From contig CAWFBW010000002.1 in NCBI GenBank assembly GCA_963814165.1, forward strand, positions 111,075 through 175,074: a DNA stretch of 64,000 nt. The letters are read 5' to 3'. The notes below the pieces were generated by a model. The model was not told where the DNA came from. It saw nothing but the letters and a program-made list of their open reading frames with translations, and searched no databases. A program made the position numbers and the translations under genes. Shown piece by piece: positions 26,694 through 35,963 of the stretch. The stretch comes from DASRAA01 sp963814165. GTDB taxonomy: Bacteria > Acidobacteriota > Terriglobia > Terriglobales > Acidobacteriaceae. Every line of letters starts with the position of its first letter. Positions within the stretch are counted from its first letter, which is position 1.

Positions 26694-28295
26694 CTAATTG
26701 CTACCCTTCCCTTGCTTGAGGATTTCCATTGCGGCGAGACGGCCGTTGGCGCCCATGATGCCGCCGCCGGGATGCGTTGCTGAACCGCACATCCAGAGGT
26801 TTTTGACGGGTGTCTTGTACTGGGCATAGCCGGGCACGGGACGCAGGAAAAACAATTGCTCGAGCGTGAGCTCGCCCTGGAAGATGTTGCCCTCGGTTAG
26901 TCCCCACTCGCGTTCGAGGTCGAGCGGCGTAACCACCTGGCGGCCAACGATGATGTCTTTGATGTTGGGCGCGTATTCGGCGATGGTGTTGATGACGTTG
27001 TCGCCGAATTCTTCTTTCTTCTCGTCCCACGTGCCTTCTTTGAGTTTGTACGGTGCATATTGCACGAAGCACGACATCACGTGCTTGCCGGGAGGCGCGA
27101 CTGAGGGATCCGTAAGGCTGGGGATGACCATGTCGATGTAGGGGCGGCGCGAGTAGCGGCCGTATTTGGCGTCGTCGTAAGCACGCTCCATGTAGTCCAC
27201 GCTGGGCGAAATGGAAATGGCTCCGCGCAGGTGCTTGCCCTCGCCCGGCATGCAAGTGAAGTCGGGGAGAGCGTCGAGCGCAAGGTTTACTTTGCCGGAA
27301 GAGCCGCGGAATTTATAGCGCTTCACCTGTTCGCGGAAGTCGTCAGGCAGATGCTTAGCGTCGAGCATTTTGAGGAACGTCAGGTTGGGATCGACGCTGG
27401 AAGAGATCGTGGGCGCGTAGAATTCGTCGCCATTGGAGGTTGCAACGCCGACAGCTTTTCCGTCTTTGACGAGAATATGCGCCACGCCGACTTGCGTGCG
27501 AATCTCGACACCGGCTTCACGAGCCGCATCGGCAATGGCGTTAGAAATTGCGCCTGTACCGCCGCGGGCAAATCCCCATGCGCGGAAGGCGCCGTCGATC
27601 TCGCCCATGTAATGATGCAGCAAAACGTAGGCGGTGCCGGGCGAGCGCACACCAAGAAAAGTGCCGATGATTCCCGAGGCCGACATCGTGGCCTTGAGCA
27701 CGTCGGTCTCGAACCACTGGTCGAGAAAGTCGATGGCGCTCATGGTCATGAGCTGCACCTGATTGTATTTGTCTTCGCCGTTGAGGTCCTTGAAGCGACG
27801 GCCCAGGAAGAGCAGCTTCATCAGGTCTTTCGGGTTGAGCGTGGTGGGATCGGGCGGCACCATGCTGAGGATCGGCTTCACGAAGCGGCACATCTGCACC
27901 ATGGCCTTGCCGAATTCGTCGTAGGCCTCGGCGTCGAGCTTGGAGTGCCGAGCGATTTCGCGACGGGTAATACCGTGGTCGTTAACGCGCCACAAGTGAT
28001 CGCCGTTGGGCATGGGAGTGAAGGTGCCGTCGAGCGGCAGGATTTCAAGACCGTGGCGCGGAAGGTCGAGTTCGCGAATGATTTCGGGACGAAGCAGCGA
28101 GACCACGTAGGAGCAGACGGAAAACTTGAAACCGGGAAAGATCTCCTCGGTACAGGCTGCGCCGCCTAGGACGTGACGCCGCTCGAGTACCAGAACTTTC
28201 TTACCGGCCTTGGCCAGGTAGGCTGCGTTCACAAGACCGTTGTGGCCGCCGCCGATAACGATGGCGTCGTACTTTCCAGATCCGTTGGAAGACAT
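26694..28295 (-). CDS. PYROXD2-like FAD-dependent oxidoreductase
   Basis: A 533-residue intact flavoprotein. The FAD-binding Rossmann motif is DAIVIGGGHNGLVNAAYLAK (residues 9-28), with VLVLERRHVLGGAACTEEIF next. The middle has ARGGTGAISNAIADAAREAG, and the C-terminal FAD contact NLWMCGSATHPGGGIMG closes the fold. It is a paralogue of the gene 3 nt downstream, clearly a tandem duplication with divergence. The ATG at 28295 is near the divergent GcvT-like gene. It may oxidise an intermediate of the same pathway (inference). Confidence 0.9.
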   Translation of the reverse strand: MSSNGSGKYDAIVIGGGHNGLVNAAYLAKAGKKVLVLERRHVLGGAACTEEIFPGFKFSVCSYVVSLLRPEIIRELDLPRHGLEILPLDGTFTPMPNGDHLWRVNDHGITRREIARHSKLDAEAYDEFGKAMVQMCRFVKPILSMVPPDPTTLNPKDLMKLLFLGRRFKDLNGEDKYNQVQLMTMSAIDFLDQWFETDVLKATMSASGIIGTFLGVRSPGTAYVLLHHYMGEIDGAFRAWGFARGGTGAISNAIADAAREAGVEIRTQVGVAHILVKDGKAVGVATSNGDEFYAPTISSSVDPNLTFLKMLDAKHLPDDFREQVKRYKFRGSSGKVNLALDALPDFTCMPGEGKHLRGAISISPSVDYMERAYDDAKYGRYSRRPYIDMVIPSLTDPSVAPPGKHVMSCFVQYAPYKLKEGTWDEKKEEFGDNVINTIAEYAPNIKDIIVGRQVVTPLDLEREWGLTEGNIFQGELTLEQLFFLRPVPGYAQYKTPVKNLWMCGSATHPGGGIMGANGRLAAMEILKQGKGSN

Positions 28296-28468
28296 AGTTT
28301 GCCTGCGAAGATCAGCGGTGATGCGATAAGGGCAGCGCCATTCTAAATGGCGCGCGGCGGCTTTGTCTGTAGCGACAGGCGATTGCTGCGCTCCAAGGGG
28401 CGTCGCCTTGCCGCAGACTCCGAAGCATCGATATAATCCGCGCTGATCGACTCCTGCGAGGAAATCAC

Positions 28469-29668
28469 TTGCCTATCGGTACAGCTGTTCACGAACGCAC
28501 GCTTCCCCTCTGCACCAGCTTGAACTACCGCGAGTGGTCGGGCTTCTACGCGGTCAGCGTCTATGAGACGCACCACGAGCACGAGTACAACGCCATCCGC
28601 AACGCGGCGGCACTCATCGACGTAACTCCACTGTTCAAATACCTGATTACAGGGCGCGACGCGACGAAGTTCGTGAACCGGGTGTTGGCGCGCGACATCA
28701 ACAAGGTCGCAGTAAATCAGGTGATCTATTGCTGCTGGTGCGACGAGGACGGCAAAGTCATTGACGACGGCACGATCACACGACTGGAAGAGGACACTTA
28801 CCGGTGGACGGCGGCGGACCCGAACCTGCGGTGGTTCCGGCAAAACGCGATCGGGCTCGAGGTGCAGATCGAGGACATTACCGAGCAATTGGCGGCCCTG
28901 GCACTGCAAGGTCCGACGTCCGGCAAGCTGCTGAAAAGCGTGGCGGAAGCAGACATCGAGAACCTGAAGTATTTCCGCAAGACCAGCGGGAAGATTGGCG
29001 GAATTCCGGTCGACATTTCACGTACTGGCTATACGGGCGATCTGGGTTACGAGATCTGGATTCCATGGCAGGACGCCGTGAATGTGTGGGATGGGTTGAT
29101 GGACGCGGGGAAGCGCTTCGACATTCATCCTACCGGGATGCTGGCGCTGGACGTGGCAAGAATCGAAGCGGGGCTAATTCTGGCGGACGTGGACTACGTG
29201 AGCAGCAAGAAAGCATTGATTGCTTCGCAGAAATATACGCCGTACGAGATCGGGCTGGGCAAACTGGTTCACCTGGAGAAAGAAAACTTCATCGGCAAGC
29301 AGGCGTTGATTAAGGAAAGCAAGCGCGGACCGGAGCGCCTACTAGTGGGCTTGGAGATCAATTGGAACGAGGTGGAGGAGCTCTTCGACGACGTTGGTTT
29401 GCCTCCGCAAACCCCGGCGACGGCGTCACGCGTGCACGTACCGGTCTATCGGGGACGAGAGCAAGTGGGAAAAGCAACCTCGACGACCTGGTCTCCGCTG
29501 CTAAAACAGCTCATTGCGCTCGGCAGCGTGGAGCCACAACACGCCAAACCGGGTACGACGCTGCAGATCGAACTAACTGTCGAAGCGGTTCGCCATCGCG
29601 CCAAGGCGATCGTACGGGAATTACCCTTCTTTAATCCGCCGCGGAAGACAAAAACGCCTGTGAGCTGA
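28469..29668 (+). CDS. GcvT-like aminomethyltransferase
   Basis: A 399-residue protein of the glycine-cleavage T-protein family. Features are YETHHEHEYNAIRNAAALID, FVNRVLARDINKV, the folate-site region LALQGPTSGKLL, SRTGYTGDLGYEIWIP, and the C-terminal barrel with VPVYRGREQVGKATSTTWSP. The start is TTG at 28469 with GAGG upstream. T-proteins move methylene or methyl groups to tetrahydrofolate. Outside a gcv operon, and beside a Rieske oxygenase and FAD enzymes, a demethylation role is likely; the substrate is unknown. Confidence 0.88.
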   Translation: MPIGTAVHERTLPLCTSLNYREWSGFYAVSVYETHHEHEYNAIRNAAALIDVTPLFKYLITGRDATKFVNRVLARDINKVAVNQVIYCCWCDEDGKVIDDGTITRLEEDTYRWTAADPNLRWFRQNAIGLEVQIEDITEQLAALALQGPTSGKLLKSVAEADIENLKYFRKTSGKIGGIPVDISRTGYTGDLGYEIWIPWQDAVNVWDGLMDAGKRFDIHPTGMLALDVARIEAGLILADVDYVSSKKALIASQKYTPYEIGLGKLVHLEKENFIGKQALIKESKRGPERLLVGLEINWNEVEELFDDVGLPPQTPATASRVHVPVYRGREQVGKATSTTWSPLLKQLIALGSVEPQHAKPGTTLQIELTVEAVRHRAKAIVRELPFFNPPRKTKTPVS

Positions 29669-29740
29669 AGGGAGTTCCCGACCAAAAACAAGATCGCCGC
29701 AGCGAGCGGCGGAAGTCGCACTCGAAGCGCTTTTCAGTTT

Positions 29741-30580
29741 TCAGTGGCGATTCGTGACGGTGGCCCCGGCTTCGTTCCCGCGGTGGTAGAGCAGGCGCTC
29801 CACAGTCTTGTCCATGGAGTCGAGCATGCTTACGGCAGCCGGAGCGTTACGGACTTCATCGAGCGCGAAATCCCACTTCTGGGAAGCTTCCGAAGTCTGC
29901 TTGGCTCCACTACGAACAGTGCTCGGAAGCATGCTGTAAGCCAGCCAGATCAACATCGAGGCAAGGTATGCAACGGAGTTGATTCGCCTGAGTGTGAGAT
30001 TGGACAGAAGCGAGTGGTGAGATAGCGCGGTGATCACCAGCATGTTCACCCCGGCGTAAAAACCCAGTCCGATCGATATGCCAAATACCACGTTGCGCCG
30101 CGAGATACCGAGATACTCGCTGAAGAGGAGGATGAAGAATACCAATGCGCACTGGATCATCCGTACGCAACGGTTAACCAAGTAAATCAGACTCGTAAAG
30201 GTGTCGAGGTCAGTGGAACTCCAGGAGGTGACCGCCCACATGCCCGCCACTAATATCACTACTAAGGCACACCAGCGAAACAAGATCACGCTCAAGTCAC
30301 GCAGGGCTTCGTAGGGGCGGAAAGCATCTTTGAAGATCTCTAACAACACCGCAAACGAAACGACGACGCTGAGTGCTGTCGTAGTCCAGGTAACCCAGAA
30401 GAAGTTCGTCCAATGGCGAAGAGGAAACTCGACGGCGAAAGAAAGGACTTGAAATACAACGTAATTGAAAAAGAACGGAAATTCCTTATGCAGCCGACGA
30501 CGATACATTGCGGCTGCCACAAATGACATCAGGATGGGTGTGGCCCACCACAGCACGTAATCAATGAAATGTGATCGCAT
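29741..30580 (-). CDS. Seven-helix membrane protein of unknown function
   Basis: A 279-residue integral membrane protein with about seven hydrophobic helices across residues 5-215 and a soluble C-terminal tail of about 60 residues. The ATG at 30580 (MRSHFIDYVLWWATPILMSF) starts the first helix. I recognise no family motif. It converges on the GcvT-like gene, with no terminator seen in the short gap. Confidence 0.7.
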   Translation of the reverse strand: MRSHFIDYVLWWATPILMSFVAAAMYRRRLHKEFPFFFNYVVFQVLSFAVEFPLRHWTNFFWVTWTTTALSVVVSFAVLLEIFKDAFRPYEALRDLSVILFRWCALVVILVAGMWAVTSWSSTDLDTFTSLIYLVNRCVRMIQCALVFFILLFSEYLGISRRNVVFGISIGLGFYAGVNMLVITALSHHSLLSNLTLRRINSVAYLASMLIWLAYSMLPSTVRSGAKQTSEASQKWDFALDEVRNAPAAVSMLDSMDKTVERLLYHRGNEAGATVTNRH

Positions 30581-30728
30581 GACAGACGAACAATGGTAAC
30601 TCCATCTGTCGCGCGAAACAAGCACAATCCAAACGTGTTAGTGCCGTTGAATTGCAGGGAAATGGAATCGACTTAGGAGATGCACTCGTTGCTACATTTA
30701 GCGCCTTCCCAGTCCGACTCGGCGGGCT

Positions 30729-31844
30729 TTACACGAGATCCTGGTTATAAAGCACGATTGCGAATGCACGCAACAAATCGTCCGGCTTGCAGTTCGCTCC
30801 CGGACGGCAGGTCACAATCGGGCCGCCGTCGCTGGCCGTTTGCCGCAATAAATCGTCCGGCTTGCAGTTCGCTCCCGGACGGCAGGTCACAATCGGGCCA
30901 CCGTCGCTGGCCGTTTGCCGCAACAAATCATCCGGCTTGCAGTTCGCTCCCGGACGGCAGGTCACAATCGGGCCACCGTCGCTGGCCGTTTGCCGCAACA
31001 AATCGTCCGGCTTGCAGTTCGCTCCCGGACGGCAGGTCACAATCGGGCCACCGTCGCTGGCCGTTTGCCGCAACAAATCGTCCGGCTTGCAGTTCGCTCC
31101 CGGACGGCAGGTCACAATCGGGCCACCGTCGCTGGCCGTTTGCCGCAACAAATCGTCCGGCTTGCAGTTCGCTCCCGGACGGCAAGTCACAATCGGGCCA
31201 CCGTCGCTGGCCGTTTGCCGCAACAAATCATCCGGCTTGCAGTTCGCTCCCGGACGGCAGGTCACAATCGGGCCACCGTCGCTGGCCGTTTGCCGCAACA
31301 AATCATCCGGCTTGCAGTTCGCTCCCGGACGGCAGGTCACAATCGGGCCGCCGTCGCTGGCCGTTTGCCGCAACAAATCGTCCGGCTTGCAGTTCGCTCC
31401 CGGACGGCAAGTCACAATCGGGCCACCGTCGCTGGCCGTTTGCCGCAACAAATCATCCGGCTTGCAGTTCGCTCCCGGACGGCAAGTCACAATCGGGCCG
31501 CCGTCGCTGGCTGTTTGCCGCAACAAATCATCCGGCTTGCAGTTCGCTCCCGGACGGCAGGTCACAATCGGGCCACCGTCGCTGGCCGTTTGCCGCAACA
31601 AATCATCCGGCTTGCAGTTCGCTCCCGGACGGCAAGTCACAATCGGGCCGCCGTCGCTGGCCGTTTGCCGTAACAAATCATCCGGCTTGCAGTTCGCTCC
31701 CGGACGGCAGGTCACAATCGGGCCGCCGTCGCTGGCCGTGGTCGGTTTGTGAATAGTAACGCGGTCTGCTGGACGATTTACTGCGCTTGCCGTGGCTGTC
31801 AAGGCGATCAATGTAAGAACCGCTACGTACCAATACTTTTTCAT
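30729..31844 (-). CDS. Secreted protein with 13 identical 25-residue Cys repeats
   Basis: A 371-residue protein. The ATG at 31844 has AGGAG 8 nt upstream and gives a signal peptide, MKKYWYVAVLTLIALTATAS. After a short linker come 13 tandem units of 25 residues. Each begins TASDGGP, holds a CRPGANC pair (CX5C) and ends DDLLRQ. Only 12 residues (AFAIVLYNQDLV) follow. All 13 units are identical in protein although the DNA copies differ; this identifies the minus strand as the coding strand. With 26 Cys, it could form disulphide or metal-binding loops, or be cut into identical peptides. No known family is recognised. Confidence 0.85.
   Translation of the reverse strand: MKKYWYVAVLTLIALTATASAVNRPADRVTIHKPTTASDGGPIVTCRPGANCKPDDLLRQTASDGGPIVTCRPGANCKPDDLLRQTASDGGPIVTCRPGANCKPDDLLRQTASDGGPIVTCRPGANCKPDDLLRQTASDGGPIVTCRPGANCKPDDLLRQTASDGGPIVTCRPGANCKPDDLLRQTASDGGPIVTCRPGANCKPDDLLRQTASDGGPIVTCRPGANCKPDDLLRQTASDGGPIVTCRPGANCKPDDLLRQTASDGGPIVTCRPGANCKPDDLLRQTASDGGPIVTCRPGANCKPDDLLRQTASDGGPIVTCRPGANCKPDDLLRQTASDGGPIVTCRPGANCKPDDLLRAFAIVLYNQDLV
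30768..31739 (-). repeat. Tandem array, 13 units of 75 bp
   Basis: Thirteen contiguous 75-bp units with no spacers. Variants among units include GAC/GAT, ACC/ACT, GGC/GGT, TTG/TTA and ACG/ACA, all silent in the minus-strand frame. In the plus-strand frames the same variants change residues. It is not a CRISPR array. Confidence 0.97.
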
Positions 31845-31886
31845 GAACTTTTCTCCTACGAGTCGTACCCGACCCAAGTTGGGGGA

Positions 31887-32075
31887 TTACTTGTTATGCG
31901 ACGAGTCGTCGCAGGCATCGCCGGCAGGAATTGCCGACAGGGAAATTGGGGCCGTTCCATCGCCGATCATCACGATCGCTTCTATTGACGGATGGGTGGT
32001 GGTCAAACCGCTAGCAGCAGAAATTGCACCCGCTACCATGAGGCTCGCGAATACTCCGAGGAACGCCTTTTTCAC
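31887..32075 (-). CDS. Small secreted protein beside the repeat protein
   Basis: A 62-residue protein. The GTG at 32075 (KKAFLGVFASLMVAGAISAA) follows AAGGAGA with 8-nt spacing, which favours it over an ATG nine codons upstream. The first 24 residues are a signal peptide. The mature part is about 38 residues, acidic, with a single Cys (IPAGDACDDSSHNK). The gene precedes the repeat-protein gene on the same strand by 42 nt and shares the short-leader, small-secreted architecture. No known family. It may be a companion of the repeat protein. Confidence 0.7.
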   Translation of the reverse strand: MKKAFLGVFASLMVAGAISAASGLTTTHPSIEAIVMIGDGTAPISLSAIPAGDACDDSSHNK

Positions 32076-32102
32076 GATTGAACTCTCCTTGCTCGAAGTC
32101 AT

Positions 32103-32495
32103 ACCCGCCTAGGCAAAGAGGGTAGTAGTAAGGTATTCTCTCCGCTAGGCAGTTGAATGTGCTGCTTGAATTCCAAAGAGGCCGATTGACTGCAAGTGGC
32201 GAAACGTTTTGCAGAAGTAAACGACCTCATACATTGGTCAGCCCCGAAAAAACGACAACCGACAGCGGCTCATCACGGGTCTCCCCACAAAGATGCATCG
32301 GGCGCAACTAGCAATCGGAATGCCTCTGGTGGCATTATAGAAACTCGGCCGAAACCGCACTGCTAGCATTTTCGTGACTCCGTAACTCAGAAGTACATGT
32401 ACCTTTAGGCAATCTGAGGTTACTTTATCCGCTCGTCGCAGGAAAGCAGCCACTTTGGTGCCGATCTTAAAATCTGATCCCCTTCGACTCTAAGC
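32103..32495. other. Gene-free stretch with no assignable feature
   Basis: No reading frame on either strand resembles a protein, and no hairpin stands out. It separates the minus-strand repeat-protein unit from the plus-strand zinc-ribbon gene, so promoters for both probably lie here, but no clear -35/-10 pair was identified. Confidence 0.5.
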
Positions 32496-32711
32496 GTGAA
32501 TAACAACGAATACCATTCCAAAATGTCAGGTCGAAAGACAGATTCTGAACCCGAGATCAAGAACGCCACAAACGGGCAAGGGGCGCAAAAGGACTCGCGC
32601 ATTGAGGCTGCCCGAATCTGTCCAAACTGCTCAACACGGCTGCAGGGCAGAAGCTGCAAACTCGTGTGCCCATCTTGCGGATATTACTTAAGCTGCTCCG
32701 ACTTCTATTGA
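32496..32711 (+). CDS. Small zinc-ribbon protein
   Basis: A 71-residue protein. A hydrophilic head of about 40 residues precedes a compact zinc ribbon: CPNC, SCKLVCPSC and GYYLSCSDFY at the very end. Small proteins with this exact CPNC...CPSCGYYLSCSDFY tail are common in acidobacteria (recollection). The start is GTG at 32496; an ATG at 32523 is an alternative. Nucleic-acid or protein binding is plausible but unproven. Confidence 0.8.
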   Translation: MNNNEYHSKMSGRKTDSEPEIKNATNGQGAQKDSRIEAARICPNCSTRLQGRSCKLVCPSCGYYLSCSDFY

Positions 32712-32863
32712 GCACTGGAAGGTCAGATCCGAATTCCCTGATGCCGCAAATCTCGCCACCGCAACAGACTAAGTAAGCATTTTCGCAATCGAACCCAGTC
32801 ACGTTATGGACCTGGTTCGTGTACCTTTGTTGCAGCGACTTTATGCAATTCAAGGAGACACCT

Positions 32864-33289
32864 ATGCAACGTACGGGAAGCGCCCACTGGCGTGGTGGAT
32901 TGAAAGATGGCAAAGGCAGTGTTTCAACAGCTAGCGGGGTCCTCGACAGCGCGCAATACTCATTTGGGACACGGTTCGAAAACGGGAAGGGCACAAATCC
33001 CGAAGAACTCATTGCCGCCGCTCATGCGGGATGTTTCAGCATGGCGTTGTCGGGCCAACTGGGAAACGCGGGGATGACGGCAGAGAGTATCGACACGACT
33101 GCGACGATTACCTTGGAGAAGACCGATGCTGGATTTTCCATAACGGCATCGCACCTCGACGTAACGGTCAAGATTCCTGGGGCCGATAAAGCGAAGTTCG
33201 AAGAAGCGGCGAAGGCGGCTGAAACCGGCTGCCCGGTGTCACGCGTGCTGAACGCAAAGATCACCATGGACGCCAAGCTGATTTCCTGA
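32864..33289 (+). CDS. OsmC-family peroxiredoxin
   Basis: A 141-residue OsmC/Ohr-fold protein. The ATG at 32864 has AAGGAG 7 nt upstream. Residues 1-20 show the OsmC N-terminus (RTGSAHWRGGLKDGKGSVST). The two catalytic Cys are in AAAHAGCFSMALSGQL and AAETGCPVSRVLNAKI, as in OsmC (a Cys-based hydroperoxide reductase). It likely detoxifies organic hydroperoxides in the cytoplasm. Confidence 0.95.
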   Translation: MQRTGSAHWRGGLKDGKGSVSTASGVLDSAQYSFGTRFENGKGTNPEELIAAAHAGCFSMALSGQLGNAGMTAESIDTTATITLEKTDAGFSITASHLDVTVKIPGADKAKFEEAAKAAETGCPVSRVLNAKITMDAKLIS

Positions 33290-33404
33290 TACCGGCAATA
33301 ACGAAGCAAGGTTGCCTCGATGCAGAAACGGCATCGAGGGCGCAAAATTGCCATGCAGGAACGCTTCTTGTCCTCCCATTGGCTTGTTCGGCAGGCAGCC
33401 CAAC

Positions 33405-33635
33405 CTAGCCGCGTGACTTTAGGATGTCCCGAATCTGGCGATTGATGCGGGCAGCGTCTTGTGCTGCGGTGTCGATCAGGGCAAGCCACTTGGTGTTCTG
33501 ATCATCGAGCTTAGCTTGCCCCAGCAAATACGAGGCTTGCATTACGTTTTCGATCGCATTGCTCAGATCATGAGCCAGCGTGCGAAGAGTGACGACCGTT
33601 TCGTCGGCCAATTTGTTTGGATATTCTTCGGACAT
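33405..33635 (-). CDS. Stand-alone DHp-like (histidine kinase dimerisation) protein
   Basis: A 76-residue helical protein. TLRTLAHDLSNAIENVMQAS looks like the H-box of the histidine-kinase dimerisation domain (His-Asp-Leu-Ser-Asn), with a second helix ending ARINRQIRDILKSRG. No catalytic ATPase domain follows, so the protein would be only a phosphoacceptor or dimerisation helix pair. It might act as a phosphotransfer protein or modulate a kinase such as the one at 33.96 kb, which is on the other strand. Its start at 33635 is an ATG. Confidence 0.7.
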   Translation of the reverse strand: MSEEYPNKLADETVVTLRTLAHDLSNAIENVMQASYLLGQAKLDDQNTKWLALIDTAAQDAARINRQIRDILKSRG

Positions 33636-33959
33636 TTAATTGCAGCAGCAGCCAGGAGACAGTTTAGCCTCACCAGCCCCACCAAAGCTCCGGCAGGCGA
33701 ATTTGATGACCGGCACCGGCTCGGGGCGGCTGCTAGTGCACCCCCGAAACGTTAACACAAATCGCCGTACCGTTTTTTCGAGCTGACGCCACGAGGGCCG
33801 GCGAATCGCGCCCGGAACGACCATTGCGACACATCCTCGCGAGGACGTGCCGGAGGCTAGCGTGCAGGTCAGAGACTTGCATCAGAGGCTTGCATCCTGT
33901 TGCTCGATGCCCAATGCTGATATGATGCCACCATTGCCACGCTCGTCACGAGCGCTCAG
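33636..33959. other. Intergenic region before sensor kinase
   Basis: No credible gene. A 62-codon minus-strand frame here lacks any protein-like character. The region lies between divergent genes and must hold their promoters, but I could not locate clear elements. Confidence 0.45.
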
Positions 33960-35841
33960 ATGGGAAGACTCCGCCTAAAAACCAAGCTGCTGCTGTCTAT
34001 CAGCGGGATGGTACTTGCGCTCGTGGCGGTGTTCAGCTACGTATACGTCTCGCACCGCCTGCGGCAGAGCACGTCGGAAGCCTATACGCGTGCGGAGTTC
34101 GTCGCCAAGGAAATTGAAGAGAGCGCGCGCGAGGCTACGCAAGTAAACGTGCGTGAATCCAGCTTGGACGTGAGCGACCCAGCGCTGGTACAGGCGGAGC
34201 TGGAGCGGCGCATTCAGGAGGACAAGGGGCTGCGCACGTTATTGCAGTCCATTCTGGCGTACTCCTTTTCGATTTATGATGCCGCAATCACCGACGCGCA
34301 TGGCCGGGTCATCGTTCACACCAATGGTTCACTCGTAGGCACACAGCTCGAGTCACGCGAGAACTACGGCGACTGTGCTGTCGTCCGATTTCTTCCGCCA
34401 ACTACAGATCATCTACGGACCGCCCAAGGTTTACGACCTGTCCATTCCGATCCGACGGGGCAGCGACGAGCAATTTGGCTATATCCGGGTCGGCATCTCG
34501 ACGGTACTGTTAAAAACCGAACTGGCGCCACAGTTGAATCGCACACTTGTGTATTTAGCGATTGCAATCGTGTTGTCGCTGGTCCTGGCTGCCAGCGTGT
34601 CAAACTTTGCGTTGCGGCCCCTGGAAGCTATCGGACGGCGGCTCGATCAGATGACCGCAGAGGTGCCGGACAGCCAGCCGCAACCCGATCCACGAAGGGT
34701 GGACGAATACGGGCTTGTCAACACAAAGATCGATCGCCTGGGACGTCAGATTCGAGATGTGAAGGAAGTCTTCACCACGATGAAGGGCAACCTCGATCAG
34801 GTAATGGGCTCTCTGCAAGAAGGCGTGATGCTGTTCACCAATCAGAACCGGGTCGTGCTGGTGAGCGCCTCCGCCGAGCGCTTTCTGGGATGGTCGCGAG
34901 ATCAGATGCTGGGAAAGTCGGTAGAAGAGATTTTTACCGACGGCAACAAACTCGGTCAGATCGTGCTCGACGCCTTCGCCCTGCACCACGTTATTTCACA
35001 ACGGGAAATTGAATTGGAGAACGGGCGTCGCATACAGATTGCGCTGGATTTCATTGCCGATCGAGGCCAGAGGATCGGCGCATTGCTCACGATGCGCGAC
35101 GCGGAGTCGGTACGGCGTCTGGAAAATGAGCTGGAGTTGTCGCGAAGGGTTACAGCGATCGGACGCCTCACATCGGGCGTTGCCCATGAGGTAAAGAATC
35201 CGATCAACGCTATCGTCGTGCACCTTGAGCTATTGCGGGAAAAGTTGCGCTCCGGCGATGACGATTCGCGCCGACACATGGACATCATCGGAAGTGAAAT
35301 TCATCGCCTCGACCGCGTGGTGAAGACCCTGGTGGATTTCAACCGGGCGATCGAGCCGCGCTTCTCCACATTCGACCTGCGACGACTGGTGGATGATGTC
35401 AATATGCTGGCGTCGCCGGATGCGGCACGAAATGGAGTAAAGATCGAAACCTTGGCGGGGCCAGACCCGCTGCTGGTCAAGGCAGACACCGACCTGCTAA
35501 AGCAGGCACTGCTAAACGTGGTGCTGAATGGGGTCCAGTCCATGGAGGACGGCGGCGCCTTGAAAATCACAGCCCTGCACGATGAGGTGAGCGCCAGCAT
35601 CGAAGTGCGGGACGAAGGGCGAGGAATCTCACCGGAAATTCGCGACAAGGTGTTCAACCTGTTCTTCACGACCAGGAAAGAAGGCAGCGGAATGGGCCTG
35701 GCCATCAGCTACCGTGTGATGCAGCTGCATGGTGGATCGTTGAGCTTCGAATCGGAGTTGGGCGTTGGAACCAAGTTTCGCATCACACTGCCACTTGCTC
35801 AGCAGCAAATTGCCAAAGAGGTTCTGACGATACGTTCGTAA
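33960..35841 (+). pseudogene. Membrane sensor histidine kinase, frameshifted
   Basis: The ATG at 33960 gives a first membrane helix (residues 8-28), a periplasmic sensor part (YSFSIYDAAITDAHGRVIVH), and a frame loss near 34375. The second frame continues with VYDLSIPIRRGSDEQFGYIR, a second membrane helix (LVYLAIAIVLSLVLAASV), a HAMP-like linker, a PAS domain (DQVMGSLQEGVMLFTNQNRV), the H-box SGVAHEVKNPINAIVVHLEL, and the ATPase N, G1 and G2 boxes (LNVVLNGVQSMED, VRDEGRGISPEIRD, GSGMGLAIS). Rejoined it is about 626 residues. No response regulator is adjacent. The shift is a single indel in otherwise intact sequence. Confidence 0.85.
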
Positions 35842-35963
35842 CGGCCGTCTCTCCATGTGAGCTTCGGGGCGCAACCCACTCGCGCCGGCGGGCACGAGTG
35901 TTTATGATGGAGGAACGCTCTCTGGCCCGTCGGTTCAGCCGAACGAATAAGAGCACACCCTCA

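Noticed and set aside
30768..31739. A CRISPR-like repeat array
   Set aside because: Units are contiguous 75-bp copies with no spacers, and the variation is silent in one coding frame.
30680..31756. Plus-strand proteins across the tandem repeats
   Set aside because: Unit variants change residues (Arg/His, Asn/His, Arg/Lys) in plus frames but not in the minus frame; there is no signal peptide or ribosome site as good.
32238..32453. A 71-codon minus-strand gene
   Set aside because: No ribosome site, no motif and unlikely residue composition.
33636..33824. A 62-codon minus-strand gene
   Set aside because: Composition is not protein-like and no ribosome site or motif supports it.
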